From contig JAIOAV010000008.1 in the NCBI GenBank assembly GCA_019873665.1, positions 1 to 64,000 of the forward strand: a stretch of 64,000 nucleotides of DNA. The letters run 5' to 3'. The stretch is from Chloroflexota bacterium (GTDB lineage: Bacteria; Chloroflexota; Anaerolineae; JAAYEA01). The position numbers and the translations under genes were made by a program. The first letter of the stretch is position 1, and each line of letters starts with the position of its first letter. The notes under the pieces are model-generated. The model did no database searches. It was not told the origin of the DNA and saw only the letters and a list, made by a program, of their open reading frames with translations. Positions 27,484-38,000 of the stretch are shown piece by piece.

Positions 27484-30400
27484 CTAGAATCGCGCATACC
27501 AGCGGATAGCGGGAAAGTGCTGACCGGTGCGGCAGCGCACCGTCGTGATGCCATGCGCGGCCAGCGGCACCTGCACCGTGTGCTCATCGCATGGCAGCGC
27601 CGCCACATCCTCCTCCACCAGCGTTGTCCGCCATGCCTCGGCGATGGACACCTGCGGCAACGTCAGGCGCGCCACCGTCGCCACCCCCGCCGTCTCGCTC
27701 AAGCGCACAATGACGCCATCGCCATCCTCCGCCCCTTTGATGGTGAGGAGGTGTGCGTTGGGCGCGTCGAGCTGGCAGAAGGCCGCTGCAGGCGGCAGCG
27801 CGCCGGCCTGTGGGCCACGCACCCAGACTGGCCAAAGCGGCGTCTGCGCGCGCCAACCGAAATCGTGCGCCGCCTGCCAGTCGCCGCCATGCGTCGTCAG
27901 CGTGTAGCGAAAGAGCGTATCCCCCACCTGCACCGGCGAAAAGTTGGTGCGAAAGTTACTGGCCATGATGTACGAGTAGAGGTGGCCGCGGGTGAGTTGT
28001 GCCGGGTCCCGCAGAAAATCGTGGCCGTAGCCGGGCGGCGCCACCCCATGATGCGCCTGCGACACGTATCCCGGCCAGAGACCGCCGATCTCGACGATAG
28101 GTGCTTCGTGGCTGCTCCAAGCAACGCCGCCCGCGCCATCCCACGCCGCCACCCAGTGATGGGCCGCATAGGCGTCGGTGTTCGTGCCGGGAAGCTGGTC
28201 GCGAATCGGGGCGATGATGGCGTTGCTGGCCTCGTAGCGGAACTGCGGCGCGTGCAACGCAAAGGGGAAGGCGATGTGCCACTCGAGTAGCGGCGTAGCG
28301 TCCTTCAGCAGGCGCGTCGCCAGATCGAGCCGCTTGAGGCCGGCGTAGAGCGTGATCTCTTGCGTGCGCTGTGGGCAGTCGCGCGCCTCGCCGCGCACGA
28401 TGAGGCTGGCGCATACGGGCCCGGCCAGCCCTGGCGTGATCTGCGAGCGCAAGGGGAGCGAGATGCCGCCATCCTCCGGCGAGCGCACCACCACCTGGTT
28501 GAAGCCATGCGGCGCGTCCGGGTCCACCCACTCGCGCCCCAGCTCTTTATCCCAGAGGCTGGCAATGACGCCGCTCGCCGGATCAAGTGTCAGGCGATAG
28601 AAACGGTTCTCCAGCACCCCGTCGCCCACGCGCAGGTCCGACGCGAAATCCGGCGTGGCCGACGCCGGCACGACGCGATACGCCTTGTAGCCCAACGGCG
28701 GCACGTCGGTCGCCACAAAGACCAGCTCCTTGCGGTATGCGGGATTCACCGCGCCCAGCGCGTAGCGCTCCGCCGCCCAGGGGCGCGCCGCCAGCGGGTC
28801 CGCCAGCGTCTCGATCTGGTAGGGCACACTGGCCCCACTGGAGATGTCAATCAGCGCGAATGGCGTCTCCCAGAGCGCCAGCGGCAGGTCCACCAGGTTG
28901 CGCCCGCTCGCCGTGCCGCTGAGATAGCGCGAGCCATGCCAGCGCATCGGTCGCCCGCAGGGAGCCAGCGTCACCCCCGGCACGCGCACTAGATCGGTGC
29001 GCGGCTGCGCCAGCGGGTTGAACACCAGCAGATGGTATCCCTCCTCCGGCAGATGCACCTGGTCGGCGATGCGGTTGCTGGCCTTGGAGAGGACATCGTG
29101 CGAGAGGGCGGCGGCGCGCGTGGCGAATTCGCGCTTTTGCGCCCAGTTCCCCTCCTGCGCCGGGCCGATGGCATGGCCCATGCCCCAGGTGTGCTCATCG
29201 TAGAGGAGCGCCGCGTCATACGCCTCGGCGAGCATGTCCGCGGGATAGGGATAGTCGCTGACCCATGTGGCGCAGGCAGCGAGCTTTTCCGCGGAGAGGA
29301 GCGTATCGTGCGCCAGCCGGTTGATGCCGGTCTCGCGTGCCGTGCTGGCGGCGCCCACGGTGTAATCGGTGTTCGGCAGGTCGCCGCGCAACACACGCAG
29401 CCCGGCGCCATACTCTGCCTCGAAACGTGTCATAAAGCGCGCGTTGGTGCTGACGATCAGCCTGGGGTAGGCCCAGCGTGCGTTCCAGGCGCGGACGATC
29501 TCAGCGAAGCGCAGACTGGGCGGCGCGTTGTCGCGCTCGCCGCCGGTAACGCGGCAGCGCAGCAGGTCGTAGGGATAGCCGCGCGCTGCCAGCTCGCGCA
29601 GGCGCGCCGGGATGCTCGCCTCTGCATCCGTCTCATCCCACAGCCCGCCGATCCCCTGCCCATACCAGAAGAGGACGCGGTTCCCGTCCTGCGCCTCCCA
29701 CCAGAACGCGCCGCTCATGTCGCGCGGCAGCACCGCCTGTTCGTCCCAGAAGGGGTGCACCGAGTAGCCGCCCCAGGTGAAATAATCCGGGATGCCGGGG
29801 ATGAAATAGCGGATCCCCGCGCCGGCGAGGACCTTGGCGAGTCCCCACGAGACGCCGGGCACATCGTTCAATTGCGCTACATGGATCGGCACGCCCAGGC
29901 GACGCTTCAGGCGGAAGGATGGGTAGAGGAGGCGAATCTGCTCCTCAGGACCGCACAGCTCACTGGTCTCGTTCCCCAGCAACGCGGTAACCTCGATGCG
30001 GCCCTCCAGGATCAACTGCCGCACGCGCTCTGCCACCGCGGGCGGGCGGTGCTCCAGATAGTGCAACAGCGACCAGCCCTGCTCGACGACATAGCGAAAG
30101 CGGCAATCGTCGGGCCAATCCGCCGTCGCGTCGCAATAGTCGAGCACCGTATCCATAAAGCCATCGTGCTCGCGCAGCACGTTGCTGGGGAGATCGGTGT
30201 AGCCGAGATCGTGATGGGAGCGCTGCACCAGATGCACTTCCCAGTGGCGCGTTGGCATCCAGAGGAGGATGCGCCGGTCGCGCCATGCGCCATCAGCATA
30301 CAAGCGAAGCTCGACCTGGGTCGGCTCGCGGACATCGGGCACGAGAACGCGATGCCGCGTGCGGCCCGTGGCCACCGTGCCGAGAGCGGCGGTCATCTCG

Positions 30401-30567
30401 TGGCCAGCGACGCGCCATGCGAGGGCAGCGTGCTGCGGTGGCCCATCATTCGTTAGGGTGATATCCACAGCTTGCCGTAGCGCGGGTCCATCGGCGGCAA
30501 AAAACACGGTGGGCTCTATCTCATCTAGTCGCAGCGCGCTTGCCGCGCCATCCGGCTCATCCGCCAT
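27484..30567 (-). CDS. GH38 alpha-mannosidase-like glycosidase
   Basis: VHLVQRSHHDLGYTDLP (GH38 HxDxG motif), LLGNETSELCGPEEQIRLLY, C-terminal beta domains. Confidence 0.85.
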   Translation of the reverse strand: MADEPDGAASALRLDEIEPTVFFAADGPALRQAVDITLTNDGPPQHAALAWRVAGHEMTAALGTVATGRTRHRVLVPDVREPTQVELRLYADGAWRDRRILLWMPTRHWEVHLVQRSHHDLGYTDLPSNVLREHDGFMDTVLDYCDATADWPDDCRFRYVVEQGWSLLHYLEHRPPAVAERVRQLILEGRIEVTALLGNETSELCGPEEQIRLLYPSFRLKRRLGVPIHVAQLNDVPGVSWGLAKVLAGAGIRYFIPGIPDYFTWGGYSVHPFWDEQAVLPRDMSGAFWWEAQDGNRVLFWYGQGIGGLWDETDAEASIPARLRELAARGYPYDLLRCRVTGGERDNAPPSLRFAEIVRAWNARWAYPRLIVSTNARFMTRFEAEYGAGLRVLRGDLPNTDYTVGAASTARETGINRLAHDTLLSAEKLAACATWVSDYPYPADMLAEAYDAALLYDEHTWGMGHAIGPAQEGNWAQKREFATRAAALSHDVLSKASNRIADQVHLPEEGYHLLVFNPLAQPRTDLVRVPGVTLAPCGRPMRWHGSRYLSGTASGRNLVDLPLALWETPFALIDISSGASVPYQIETLADPLAARPWAAERYALGAVNPAYRKELVFVATDVPPLGYKAYRVVPASATPDFASDLRVGDGVLENRFYRLTLDPASGVIASLWDKELGREWVDPDAPHGFNQVVVRSPEDGGISLPLRSQITPGLAGPVCASLIVRGEARDCPQRTQEITLYAGLKRLDLATRLLKDATPLLEWHIAFPFALHAPQFRYEASNAIIAPIRDQLPGTNTDAYAAHHWVAAWDGAGGVAWSSHEAPIVEIGGLWPGYVSQAHHGVAPPGYGHDFLRDPAQLTRGHLYSYIMASNFRTNFSPVQVGDTLFRYTLTTHGGDWQAAHDFGWRAQTPLWPVWVRGPQAGALPPAAAFCQLDAPNAHLLTIKGAEDGDGVIVRLSETAGVATVARLTLPQVSIAEAWRTTLVEEDVAALPCDEHTVQVPLAAHGITTVRCRTGQHFPAIRWYARF

Positions 30568-31282
30568 AGGGATCCTCCTTGTTTCCGCCCTCATGCGCCA
30601 ACCACGCGGGCAGCTCCACCAGCGTCCGCATCTCGCACGCCACCTCTATGCCCTCGTCATTGGGCAGCCCTGCCCGGTTCAGCCAGATGGCGCGGATGCC
30701 CGCGTTCTGCGCGCCCATCACGTCGTTGACCAGCGAGTCGCCCACATGCAGCAACTCGGATCGCGCGCACCCCGCGCGCTGCAGTGCGATCGCAAAGGCG
30801 CGCGGATCCGGCTTGAGAAAGCCATGCTCTTGCGCGAACACGACGAAATCGAACAGCCCCTCCAAGCCGCACCGCTCCGGGTACGTATTGCCATTGGAGA
30901 GGAGCCCGATGCGGTAGCGTCTCCGCAGCGTCTGCAAGGCGGGCAGCACATCCGGATAGAGGGCGATGCGCGCGAAACGCTGCGCCATATACAGCCGGCA
31001 CAGGTCATCCGCCAGCGCGCCATCGGGCTGGCCCAGCTCCGTCACAAGGCGGCGGAACGACTCGCGGCGGATCTCCTCCAACCTAGCGCCGCGCTCGCGC
31101 CACTCCTCCGCCACCTCGTCACGCAGCGCCATCAGCCGCTCCACCGTCAACCCGGCAGCTACGGCCGCATCCCGCTGCCGTAGCGCCGCGATCACATCCG
31201 CCAAAGCGCCGCGCATCGCCGCCTCGAAATCCCACAGCGTGCCGTCGCCATCAAACGAGATAGCGCGTATCGTGCAAGCCAT
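30557..31282 (-). CDS. HAD-superfamily hydrolase
   Basis: ISFDGDGTLWDFEAAM; IGLLSNGNT; LLHVGDSLVNDVMGAQNAGI; 11-bp overlap with GH38 gene start. Confidence 0.9.
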   Translation of the reverse strand: MACTIRAISFDGDGTLWDFEAAMRGALADVIAALRQRDAAVAAGLTVERLMALRDEVAEEWRERGARLEEIRRESFRRLVTELGQPDGALADDLCRLYMAQRFARIALYPDVLPALQTLRRRYRIGLLSNGNTYPERCGLEGLFDFVVFAQEHGFLKPDPRAFAIALQRAGCARSELLHVGDSLVNDVMGAQNAGIRAIWLNRAGLPNDEGIEVACEMRTLVELPAWLAHEGGNKEDPYGG

Positions 31283-31473
31283 CGGCTTCCCTTTCCATTG
31301 CGCGGCGGTTCTGGCGTTATTATAGCGCCTCCCGACGGCTCGTCAATACGCCAAAACTATCGCCAGTCGCACGCTCTCATTGCAGCAGTCCGGCAGTAAC
31401 CATGCAAGCATGGATTGGCCGGTTCGTGGTATAATAGGAGCGTGGCATCTCTTCATCCACGACAAGGAGGACG

Positions 31474-31578
31474 ATGGCCCGATTGACGATCAGGTTGCCA
31501 TGCCGGGCGGAGGGGCTTCCACAGTGTGAAGCTCTGGGTCCACAGGCTTCGCGATTTGGGAGTGTCACGAGCGTCTAG
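31474..31578 (+). CDS. candidate 34-aa leader peptide/small protein MARLTIRLPCRAEGLPQCEALGPQASRFGSVTSV
   Basis: AAGGAGG at 31464-31470 before ATG 31474; TAG stop lies inside the SD (TAGGAGG) of the next gene. Confidence 0.4.
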   Translation: MARLTIRLPCRAEGLPQCEALGPQASRFGSVTSV

Positions 31579-31586
31579 GAGGCGAA

Positions 31587-33095
31587 ATGGAACTGAGAAC
31601 GGAATCTGTCATCATTATCGGCGCGGGGATCGCCGGGCTATCGTGCGGCTGCTATGCGCAGATGAACGGCTACCGTTCCCGCATCTTCGAGCTGCACACC
31701 ATCCCGGGCGGGCTGTGCACGTCGTGGCGCCGCAAGGGGTATGTCTTTGATGGCAGCATCCGCTACCTCACCGGCACCCACCCGCATTCCAGGGTGCACC
31801 AGGTATGGGAGGAGCTGGGACTCATGCCCGGTCGTCCCATCCACTATTACGACGAGTTCATCCGTTTCGAGAGGACGGATGGCCGCGCCTTTTGCCTGTA
31901 CACCGACATAGACCGGCTGGAAGAGCATATGCTGACGCTATCGCCGCAGGACGAGGGGCTGATCCGCGAGTTTGCCGCCGCGCTGCGCCAGTTCCGCGAT
32001 GTGGAGATGCCAGTGGACCTGACGCCGGCGGACGCCCGCGAGTGGCGGCAGATGGGCCAGGAGATGTTGCCGGCACTCTGGCCGGTCTTGCGCTGGCGCG
32101 GCGTTACGGTGCGCGAGTTTGCGGCGCGCTTTCGCGACCCGCTGCTGCGCGAGGGCCTGCCGGAGTTCTTCCAGTTCTCCCCGCCCGACTTTCCCATGAT
32201 GCTCGTGCTGATGACGATCGCCATGATGCATGACCATGAGGCAGGCTACCCCATTGGTGGCTCGCTGGCCTTTGCCCAGGACCTGGCCAGGCGCTACACG
32301 GCACTGGGCGGCGAGATCCAGTATCGCGCGCGGGTGACGGAGATCCTCGTCGAGGATGACCGCGCTGTGGGCGTGCGGCTAGCAGATGGCAGCGAGCACC
32401 GCGCCGATCTCGTCATCTCGGCGGCGGACGGGCACAGCACTATATTTGATCTGCTGGGCGGGCGTTATGTCAACGATACGATCCACGCCTACTATGACCA
32501 CCTACCGGTCGCCAAGTCGCTGATCCAGGTGTCGCTGGGCGTGAACGCGGATTTCAGCGCCGAGCCGCCCTCGCTCAGCTTTCCGCTGCCGCGGCCGATC
32601 GTGCTGGGCAACATCTGGCACCACCGACTGGTGGTCAAGCACTATTGCTTTGACCCGACGATGGCGCCGCCGGGCAAGTCGGTGCTGAGCGTCTGGTGCG
32701 AGGCGGATTACGACTATTGGCGGGCGATGCGCGCGCACCCCGAGCACTATCGCGCCGCCAAGGAGTTGGTGGCGGCGCAGGTGATCACCGCGCTGGACGA
32801 GCGCTATCCTGGGCTGCGCGATCGGATCGAAGTGGTGGACGTGGCCACCCCGATCACCTACGAGCGCTACACGGCCAACTGGCGCGGCGCGTTCGCCGGC
32901 TGGGCGCTGACGACGCGCAAGATGAGCATGATGATGGGGCGCGGCATGAGCAAGACGCTGCCGGGGCTGCGCGGTTTTTACATGATCGGGCAGTGGGTGG
33001 AGCCGGGCGGTAACGTGGAGCTATCCGCTGCATCGGGACGGGACATAATCAAGGATATCTGCGGCGCCGCCGGCAAGCCGTTCCACACGGGGTGA
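31587..33095 (+). CDS. phytoene-desaturase/carotenoid-isomerase-like FAD-dependent oxidoreductase
   Basis: SVIIIGAGIAGLSCGCYAQMNGYRSRIFELHTIPGGLC; C-term GLRGFYMIGQWVEPGGNVELSAASGR. Confidence 0.88.
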   Translation: MELRTESVIIIGAGIAGLSCGCYAQMNGYRSRIFELHTIPGGLCTSWRRKGYVFDGSIRYLTGTHPHSRVHQVWEELGLMPGRPIHYYDEFIRFERTDGRAFCLYTDIDRLEEHMLTLSPQDEGLIREFAAALRQFRDVEMPVDLTPADAREWRQMGQEMLPALWPVLRWRGVTVREFAARFRDPLLREGLPEFFQFSPPDFPMMLVLMTIAMMHDHEAGYPIGGSLAFAQDLARRYTALGGEIQYRARVTEILVEDDRAVGVRLADGSEHRADLVISAADGHSTIFDLLGGRYVNDTIHAYYDHLPVAKSLIQVSLGVNADFSAEPPSLSFPLPRPIVLGNIWHHRLVVKHYCFDPTMAPPGKSVLSVWCEADYDYWRAMRAHPEHYRAAKELVAAQVITALDERYPGLRDRIEVVDVATPITYERYTANWRGAFAGWALTTRKMSMMMGRGMSKTLPGLRGFYMIGQWVEPGGNVELSAASGRDIIKDICGAAGKPFHTG

Positions 33096-33152
33096 TGGCG
33101 AACCGGCTCTGGCTTGTGGCGGGCAGGCTTTGGCGTATAATAGGGCGTGCTG

Positions 33153-33223
33153 TGGGGGATCGTCTAGCGGTAGGACAGCTGAATTTGGCTCAGCCAAGCG
33201 GGGTTCGAATCCCTGTCCCCCAA
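33153..33223 (+). tRNA. tRNA-Gln (TTG), CCA not encoded
   Basis: Acceptor TGGGGGA/TCCCCCA, anticodon stem GCTGA/TCAGC with loop ATTTGGC, T-loop GGTTCGAATCC. Confidence 0.95.
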
Positions 33224-33224
33224 T

Positions 33225-33252
33225 TTGACACTGGAGGGGAGTGTGCTATAAT
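33225..33252 (+). promoter_or_regulatory. promoter between the two tRNA-Gln genes
   Basis: TTGACA-N16-TATAAT. Confidence 0.8.
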
Positions 33253-33262
33253 GGCTTTACCC

Positions 33263-33336
33263 TGGGGGATCGTCTAGTGGTAGGACAGCTGACTCTGGAT
33301 CAGTAAGCCGGGGTTCGAATCCCTGTCCCCCAGCCA
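33263..33336 (+). tRNA. tRNA-Gln (CTG), CCA encoded
   Basis: Acceptor TGGGGGA/TCCCCCA, anticodon loop CTCTGGA, 3' end GCCA. Confidence 0.95.
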
Positions 33337-33337
33337 A

Positions 33338-33377
33338 AAAGGGCGGGTAGTTGGCGTGAGTCAACGCCCCGCCCTTT
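33338..33377 (+). terminator. intrinsic-terminator-like hairpin after tRNA genes
   Basis: AAAGGGCGGG/CCCGCCCTTT perfect 10-bp stem with a short T run. Confidence 0.7.
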
Positions 33378-33474
33378 GCTGTTCCGCCCGTCGTCCAGAG
33401 CGTGCCTATAGGCGCGTCCTCGTCCAGGCGCATCATCGCCCCACACCCCTGACAGCCGCATGGCGTCCGCCGAG

Positions 33475-33502
33475 TTGACGTGTGCCACAGCTGTGGTAAC
33501 AT
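33475..33502 (+). promoter_or_regulatory. putative promoter with 12-bp palindrome in spacer
   Basis: TTGACG-N16-TAACAT; palindrome CCACAGCTGTGG at 33485-33496. Confidence 0.5.
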
Positions 33503-33563
33503 GGCCCACGGAGTCTCATAGCCATGGAATCGGTGAGAGGACAAGTCCGCGGGGAGTGACGCC

Positions 33564-34988
33564 ATGAAACTGACGACGCTCACCGTTCTGTCCGAGTCAG
33601 AAATCCGCGACATACACCACGCCACCCTGGACATCCTAGCAAGCTGCGGCGTCAAGGTGCTCAGCCCGCGCCTGTTGGATTGCCTGCAGGCCAAGGGACT
33701 GCCCGTGGACGCGGCAACGCAGACGTTGCGCTTTCCACGGGCCGCGCTCGATGACGCGCTGGCCCACTGCCCGCCGACCTTTGAGGTGTTCGACCGTGAG
33801 GGGCAGCCCGCTTTCATCCTGGGCAACGCCGTTCCCAAGATCGCTGCCGGCCACAACGCTGTCTTCTGGGTGGATTCCGACACTGGCCAGACACGACCCT
33901 CGCGCGTCGCGGACGTGGAACGCTTTGCTCGCCTCTGCGAAAGGTCGCCGCAGATCGACATGCTCGGCATCCCGGTCATGCCGCAGGACGTGCCCGACCC
34001 GCGCCACACGCTGCTGTATGCGGTCAAGGCCTGCGTGGAAAACTGCCGCAAGCCCATCTTTTTCTCCACCGACAATCGTGAGGTCAACCGCGGCTGCATC
34101 GAGCTCTTGCGCGCCGCCTTTGCCGGCGACCTGGACCGGCAAGTCTATGGCATTAGCCAGCTCTCACCTACCAGCCCGCTCTTCTGGGAGGAACGCGTCG
34201 GCGAGGCGATATTGGACACCCTCGAGACCAATGTGCCGCTGGCGATCCTCCCCGAGCCCAACGCGGGCGTGTCGGCGCCATACACGCTGGCCGGGCTGCT
34301 GACGATGAACAACGCTGAGTGCCTCTCTGGCCTGGTCATGATTCAGCTACTGAAGCCCGGACACCCGGTCCTCTACGCCAACTCCTGGACCACGACGGAC
34401 ATGCGCACCGGCGCGGCCCTGGTGGGGTCCATCGAGACAACGGTCTGCCGCATCGCCGGGGCGCAGCTCGCGCGGTACTACCACGTCCCCTGCCATACCA
34501 CAGCACCCAACTCGGATAACCACGCGCACGACGAGCAGAACGCCTGGGAAAAGACCTTCAGCCTCATGGCGTCGGTAGGCGCGGGCAATGACCTCATCGT
34601 CAACTGCGGCATGTTCGCCACCGGCCTGACCTGCAGCGACGAGCAGCTTCTGATGGACGCCGAGATCGCCGCCATGTGCCGCCGTCTCGCCGCCGGCATC
34701 GAGGTGAGCGCCGAAACCATCGCCGCCGACCTGATCCAGCGCATCGGCCCGCAGGGCGAGTCGTACCTGACCCAGGAGCACACGCTGCGGCGGTTGCGGT
34801 CGGGCGAGTTCTTCATGCCAGACCTGGCAGTGCGCGGGGCGCGAGCCGCCTGGGAGGCGACGGGCGCCAGAGACACCTACGCCCTAGCCAGAGACCTGGC
34901 CGCCAGATGGGGCAACTACTCCGGCGGGAGATTGGACCCCGCTCGTGCGGACAAGCTGCGCGAATGCCTGGCGCATCTCATCCAGTAG
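33564..34988 (+). CDS. trimethylamine methyltransferase (MttB) superfamily protein, non-pyrrolysine
   Basis: LSESEIRDIHHATLDILASCGVKV N-term and MttB-like body; full-length open frame with no in-frame TAG. Confidence 0.88.
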   Translation: MKLTTLTVLSESEIRDIHHATLDILASCGVKVLSPRLLDCLQAKGLPVDAATQTLRFPRAALDDALAHCPPTFEVFDREGQPAFILGNAVPKIAAGHNAVFWVDSDTGQTRPSRVADVERFARLCERSPQIDMLGIPVMPQDVPDPRHTLLYAVKACVENCRKPIFFSTDNREVNRGCIELLRAAFAGDLDRQVYGISQLSPTSPLFWEERVGEAILDTLETNVPLAILPEPNAGVSAPYTLAGLLTMNNAECLSGLVMIQLLKPGHPVLYANSWTTTDMRTGAALVGSIETTVCRIAGAQLARYYHVPCHTTAPNSDNHAHDEQNAWEKTFSLMASVGAGNDLIVNCGMFATGLTCSDEQLLMDAEIAAMCRRLAAGIEVSAETIAADLIQRIGPQGESYLTQEHTLRRLRSGEFFMPDLAVRGARAAWEATGARDTYALARDLAARWGNYSGGRLDPARADKLRECLAHLIQ

Positions 34989-35030
34989 GCCGGAGCGCCT
35001 CCGGACACCAAACGAGATAAGGAGTCGGAT

Positions 35031-38000
35031 ATGAAGCGGTTTGACATCGCCCCCTTTGCTTTGCCCAATGGCCCCCGTGGCGAGCTCCTGTTCGAGGAAG
35101 CGCGGGACGTGCAGGCGGTGGAGGTCGTCTTCGCAGGCGCCGCGCCGCGCGAGGCCAAGCTCCAGTACAAGCGCAAGACATGGCCGCAGTCACGCTTTGA
35201 GTTCCCGGCGAACAGGGACGTGGAGCGCCCGATGCACTTCGGGTGGCAGCGGATGGACGACCTTTTCACCCCCGAGTGGGTAGACGCCGCCGTAGAGGTC
35301 ACACCCGCTGGCCCCCATACCCTAGCTTTCACCTTCAAGCCGCTCCAGACCGAGATTCCCGATTTTCCCGGCGCCGATGACTACAACGTGACCTATCGCC
35401 GCACCGTGGGCGTCCGCGTGGCTGGAAGCGAGGTCCCCGTGCGTGCGATGCGCGTCTATACCACCTCGCAGCCAACCCGGAGCGCGCTGCGCGTCGAGCT
35501 GCACGCCGGCAGACAGATCGCGGCCCCGTACATCGAGGTCTCCGGGTACAACGCGGTGGTCCGCCGCGCCACAGGTGTGGCCGAAACCGTCGCATCCGGG
35601 GGCCGTGTACGTGTGGACACGGCAGGGCTGCGCTCCTTCGGCCTGCAAGTCGAGCACATGACTCCCGCCCACCGCTACGCCCACGACGAGGGTCATCTCC
35701 TTTTCACTCTGGGGGAGGAAGCCTTCACCATCTCCCTGGCGGCGCTGGAGGCAGAGGGCCCGATCTGGTACGCCGAGGCAGGGGTGTATATCGCGCTGGC
35801 CGACGATGCCACGACCTACGAGCAGTATCGCGCGCGCATTGCGGGCTCGCGCACCATCGCGCAGCAGGTGGCGGAGCGCCCCGAGCAATCGCTGGCCGGC
35901 GCGATGAACGGCCAGCCGCGCCCGCACCCGATCCCGTATTGTTTCGGCTGCAAACACGCCCGGCAAAAGTTCTGGGTCGAGCCGTGCGGCGACCTGCAAC
36001 TGACTGCCTGGCCGGTGACCAGGCTGCCCGGCGCCGACACGCCCAAGTGGAAGAACAAGGGGAGCGCGCGCTACTTTTTCGGGCTCGACCGCTGGGCGCC
36101 AGAGGGGCGGCACAACGACCCCTGGCCGGTGATGGCTTACAACTTGCATTTCCGGCGCGGCGATGTGCGGCTGCAGGAAAAGTGCTTCGCCGTGCCGCTG
36201 GCGCAGTCTATCCTAGCCGGCGAGCCCGCGCCCGATGCCACGATAGTGGCTCTGGTGCGCTTTAGCTTCGAGAACACCGGCGACCGTCCGAAGACCGCCG
36301 AGCTGCCGCTGGCCTATAGCAGCAACGCGCCGCGAGCTGTGAACCGCCGCCAGGAGCTGAGCCGCGGGTCACGCAGCCAGACCGACACGCTGATCCCGCT
36401 GTGCGAGCACGAAAAGCTGATCCTGCAGGGAGACTGCGTGCTGGGCGAGTTCCAGGGCGCGCCGGTGCTCCGCCTGCAATACGAGACGGACATGGAGACA
36501 GCCATCGTCGCGGACGGTGTGCGTTTCCACAAGGAGTTGCGGCCCGGCGAGCGCTGTGAGCTGCTGATGCGTATTCCGTACGTCGCCCTGGAGTCGGCGG
36601 CGGAGGTCGAGGCACTGCGCAAGCTTGATTTTGGCCGGTGCTACGACGAGATGGCGCGGTTCTGGCGCGCGGAGAGTCGCAAGGGGGCGCAGATCCGCAC
36701 GCCGGACCCGCACCTGAACGCCGTCTATGCCGGGCATCTGCCGATCGTGCTGATGGCCGACTTTGGCCACCCGGATGGCTCCGGGATCGTCAACACCTCG
36801 GTCGGGGCCACGACCTATGGGAACTACACCAACGAATCCGCGATGATCATCGAGGAGCTGGAGCAACGGGGACTGAAGGAGGAGGTTGAGCGGCGGCTGG
36901 CGGTGTGGGTCCGCTACCAGGGGACAGTCGGCCTGACGGGGCGCTTCACCGACCACGACGGCGTGTTCTTTGGCGCCGGCGGCCTGGAGTCGGGACACAG
37001 TTATAACCAGCACCACGGCTGGGCGCTCTGGGCCCTGGCGCGTCATTACCTGCACACGGGCGACCGCGCCTGGTTCGCGAGCGTGGCGGATAGCGTCGTG
37101 CGCGGCGCAGAGTGGATCGTCCGGCAGAGGAGGGAGACCACTGGTGACTTGCCGCATTCGCGCGGCTGGGAGTGCGGGTTCCTGCCGGCGGGCGCGCTGG
37201 AGGACGTGGACGACTTTTTCTACTGGCTGAGCACCAACTGCCTCACCTGGCGCGGGCTGGATGCGGCCGCGACCGCGCTAGAGGAGTACGGGCATCCGGA
37301 GGCGGCACGATACCGCCGAGAGGCAGAGGCCTTTCGCGCCAACCTGCTCCGCGGATACGAGACCTCGCGCCGGCACAGCCCGCTTATCCGCCTGCGGGAC
37401 GGGCGCTGGATACCGCACTACCCCTCGCGCCTGTACTGCCGGGGCCGTGACTATGGCTGGATTCGCGAGGTGCTGGAGGGCTCAGTGTACCTGTTGCTCT
37501 CCGGCCTCTATGCGCCCGAGAGTGTAGAAGGCGGCTGGATCCTCGACGATTTCAACGACACCCGCTACATGAACCCACCTTTCGGCTACCGGATAGACGA
37601 CCCTTTGACTCAATGGTATGACTGCGGCGGTTTTTCGGCGCAGCCAAACCTGCTCGCCGGCCTACTGCCGTACCTCGACCGCGACGAGATCGAGGTCTAT
37701 CTGTGGATGTTCTTCAACGCCTGGGCGGCCTGCTACCGCGAGGAGGTGCAGGCCATAGTGGAGCATCCGCAGCCGGTCCTGGGTTTTTCCAACAGCGCGC
37801 CCTTCAAGACGAGCGATCAGTCCAACGCGATGAAGTGGCTCGCCTACATGTTCGTCTACGAGCGGGATGGCCTCCTGCATCTGGGGCGTGCGCTGCCGCG
37901 GGCCTGGTTCGCCGGCGAGGAGCCCTTCGGCGCCGAGCGACTCAGCACCCCTGCTGGCATCGTTTCCGTCGTCTACCGCCCGCAACCCGAGGCGGACCGC

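Noticed and set aside
26674-28290. 538-aa plus-strand ORF
   Set aside because: Antisense shadow of the FucI-like and GH38 genes
29032-30456. 474-aa plus-strand ORF
   Set aside because: Antisense shadow of the GH38 gene
33257-34099. 280-aa minus-strand ORF containing GWGTGIRTPAY/GQGFEPRLTDP-like text
   Set aside because: This peptide pattern is a known artefact of translating tRNA genes antisense; overlaps tRNA-Gln and MttB gene
33564-34988. Pyrrolysine-containing MttB
   Set aside because: The ORF is continuous with no in-frame TAG, so no amber codon is read through
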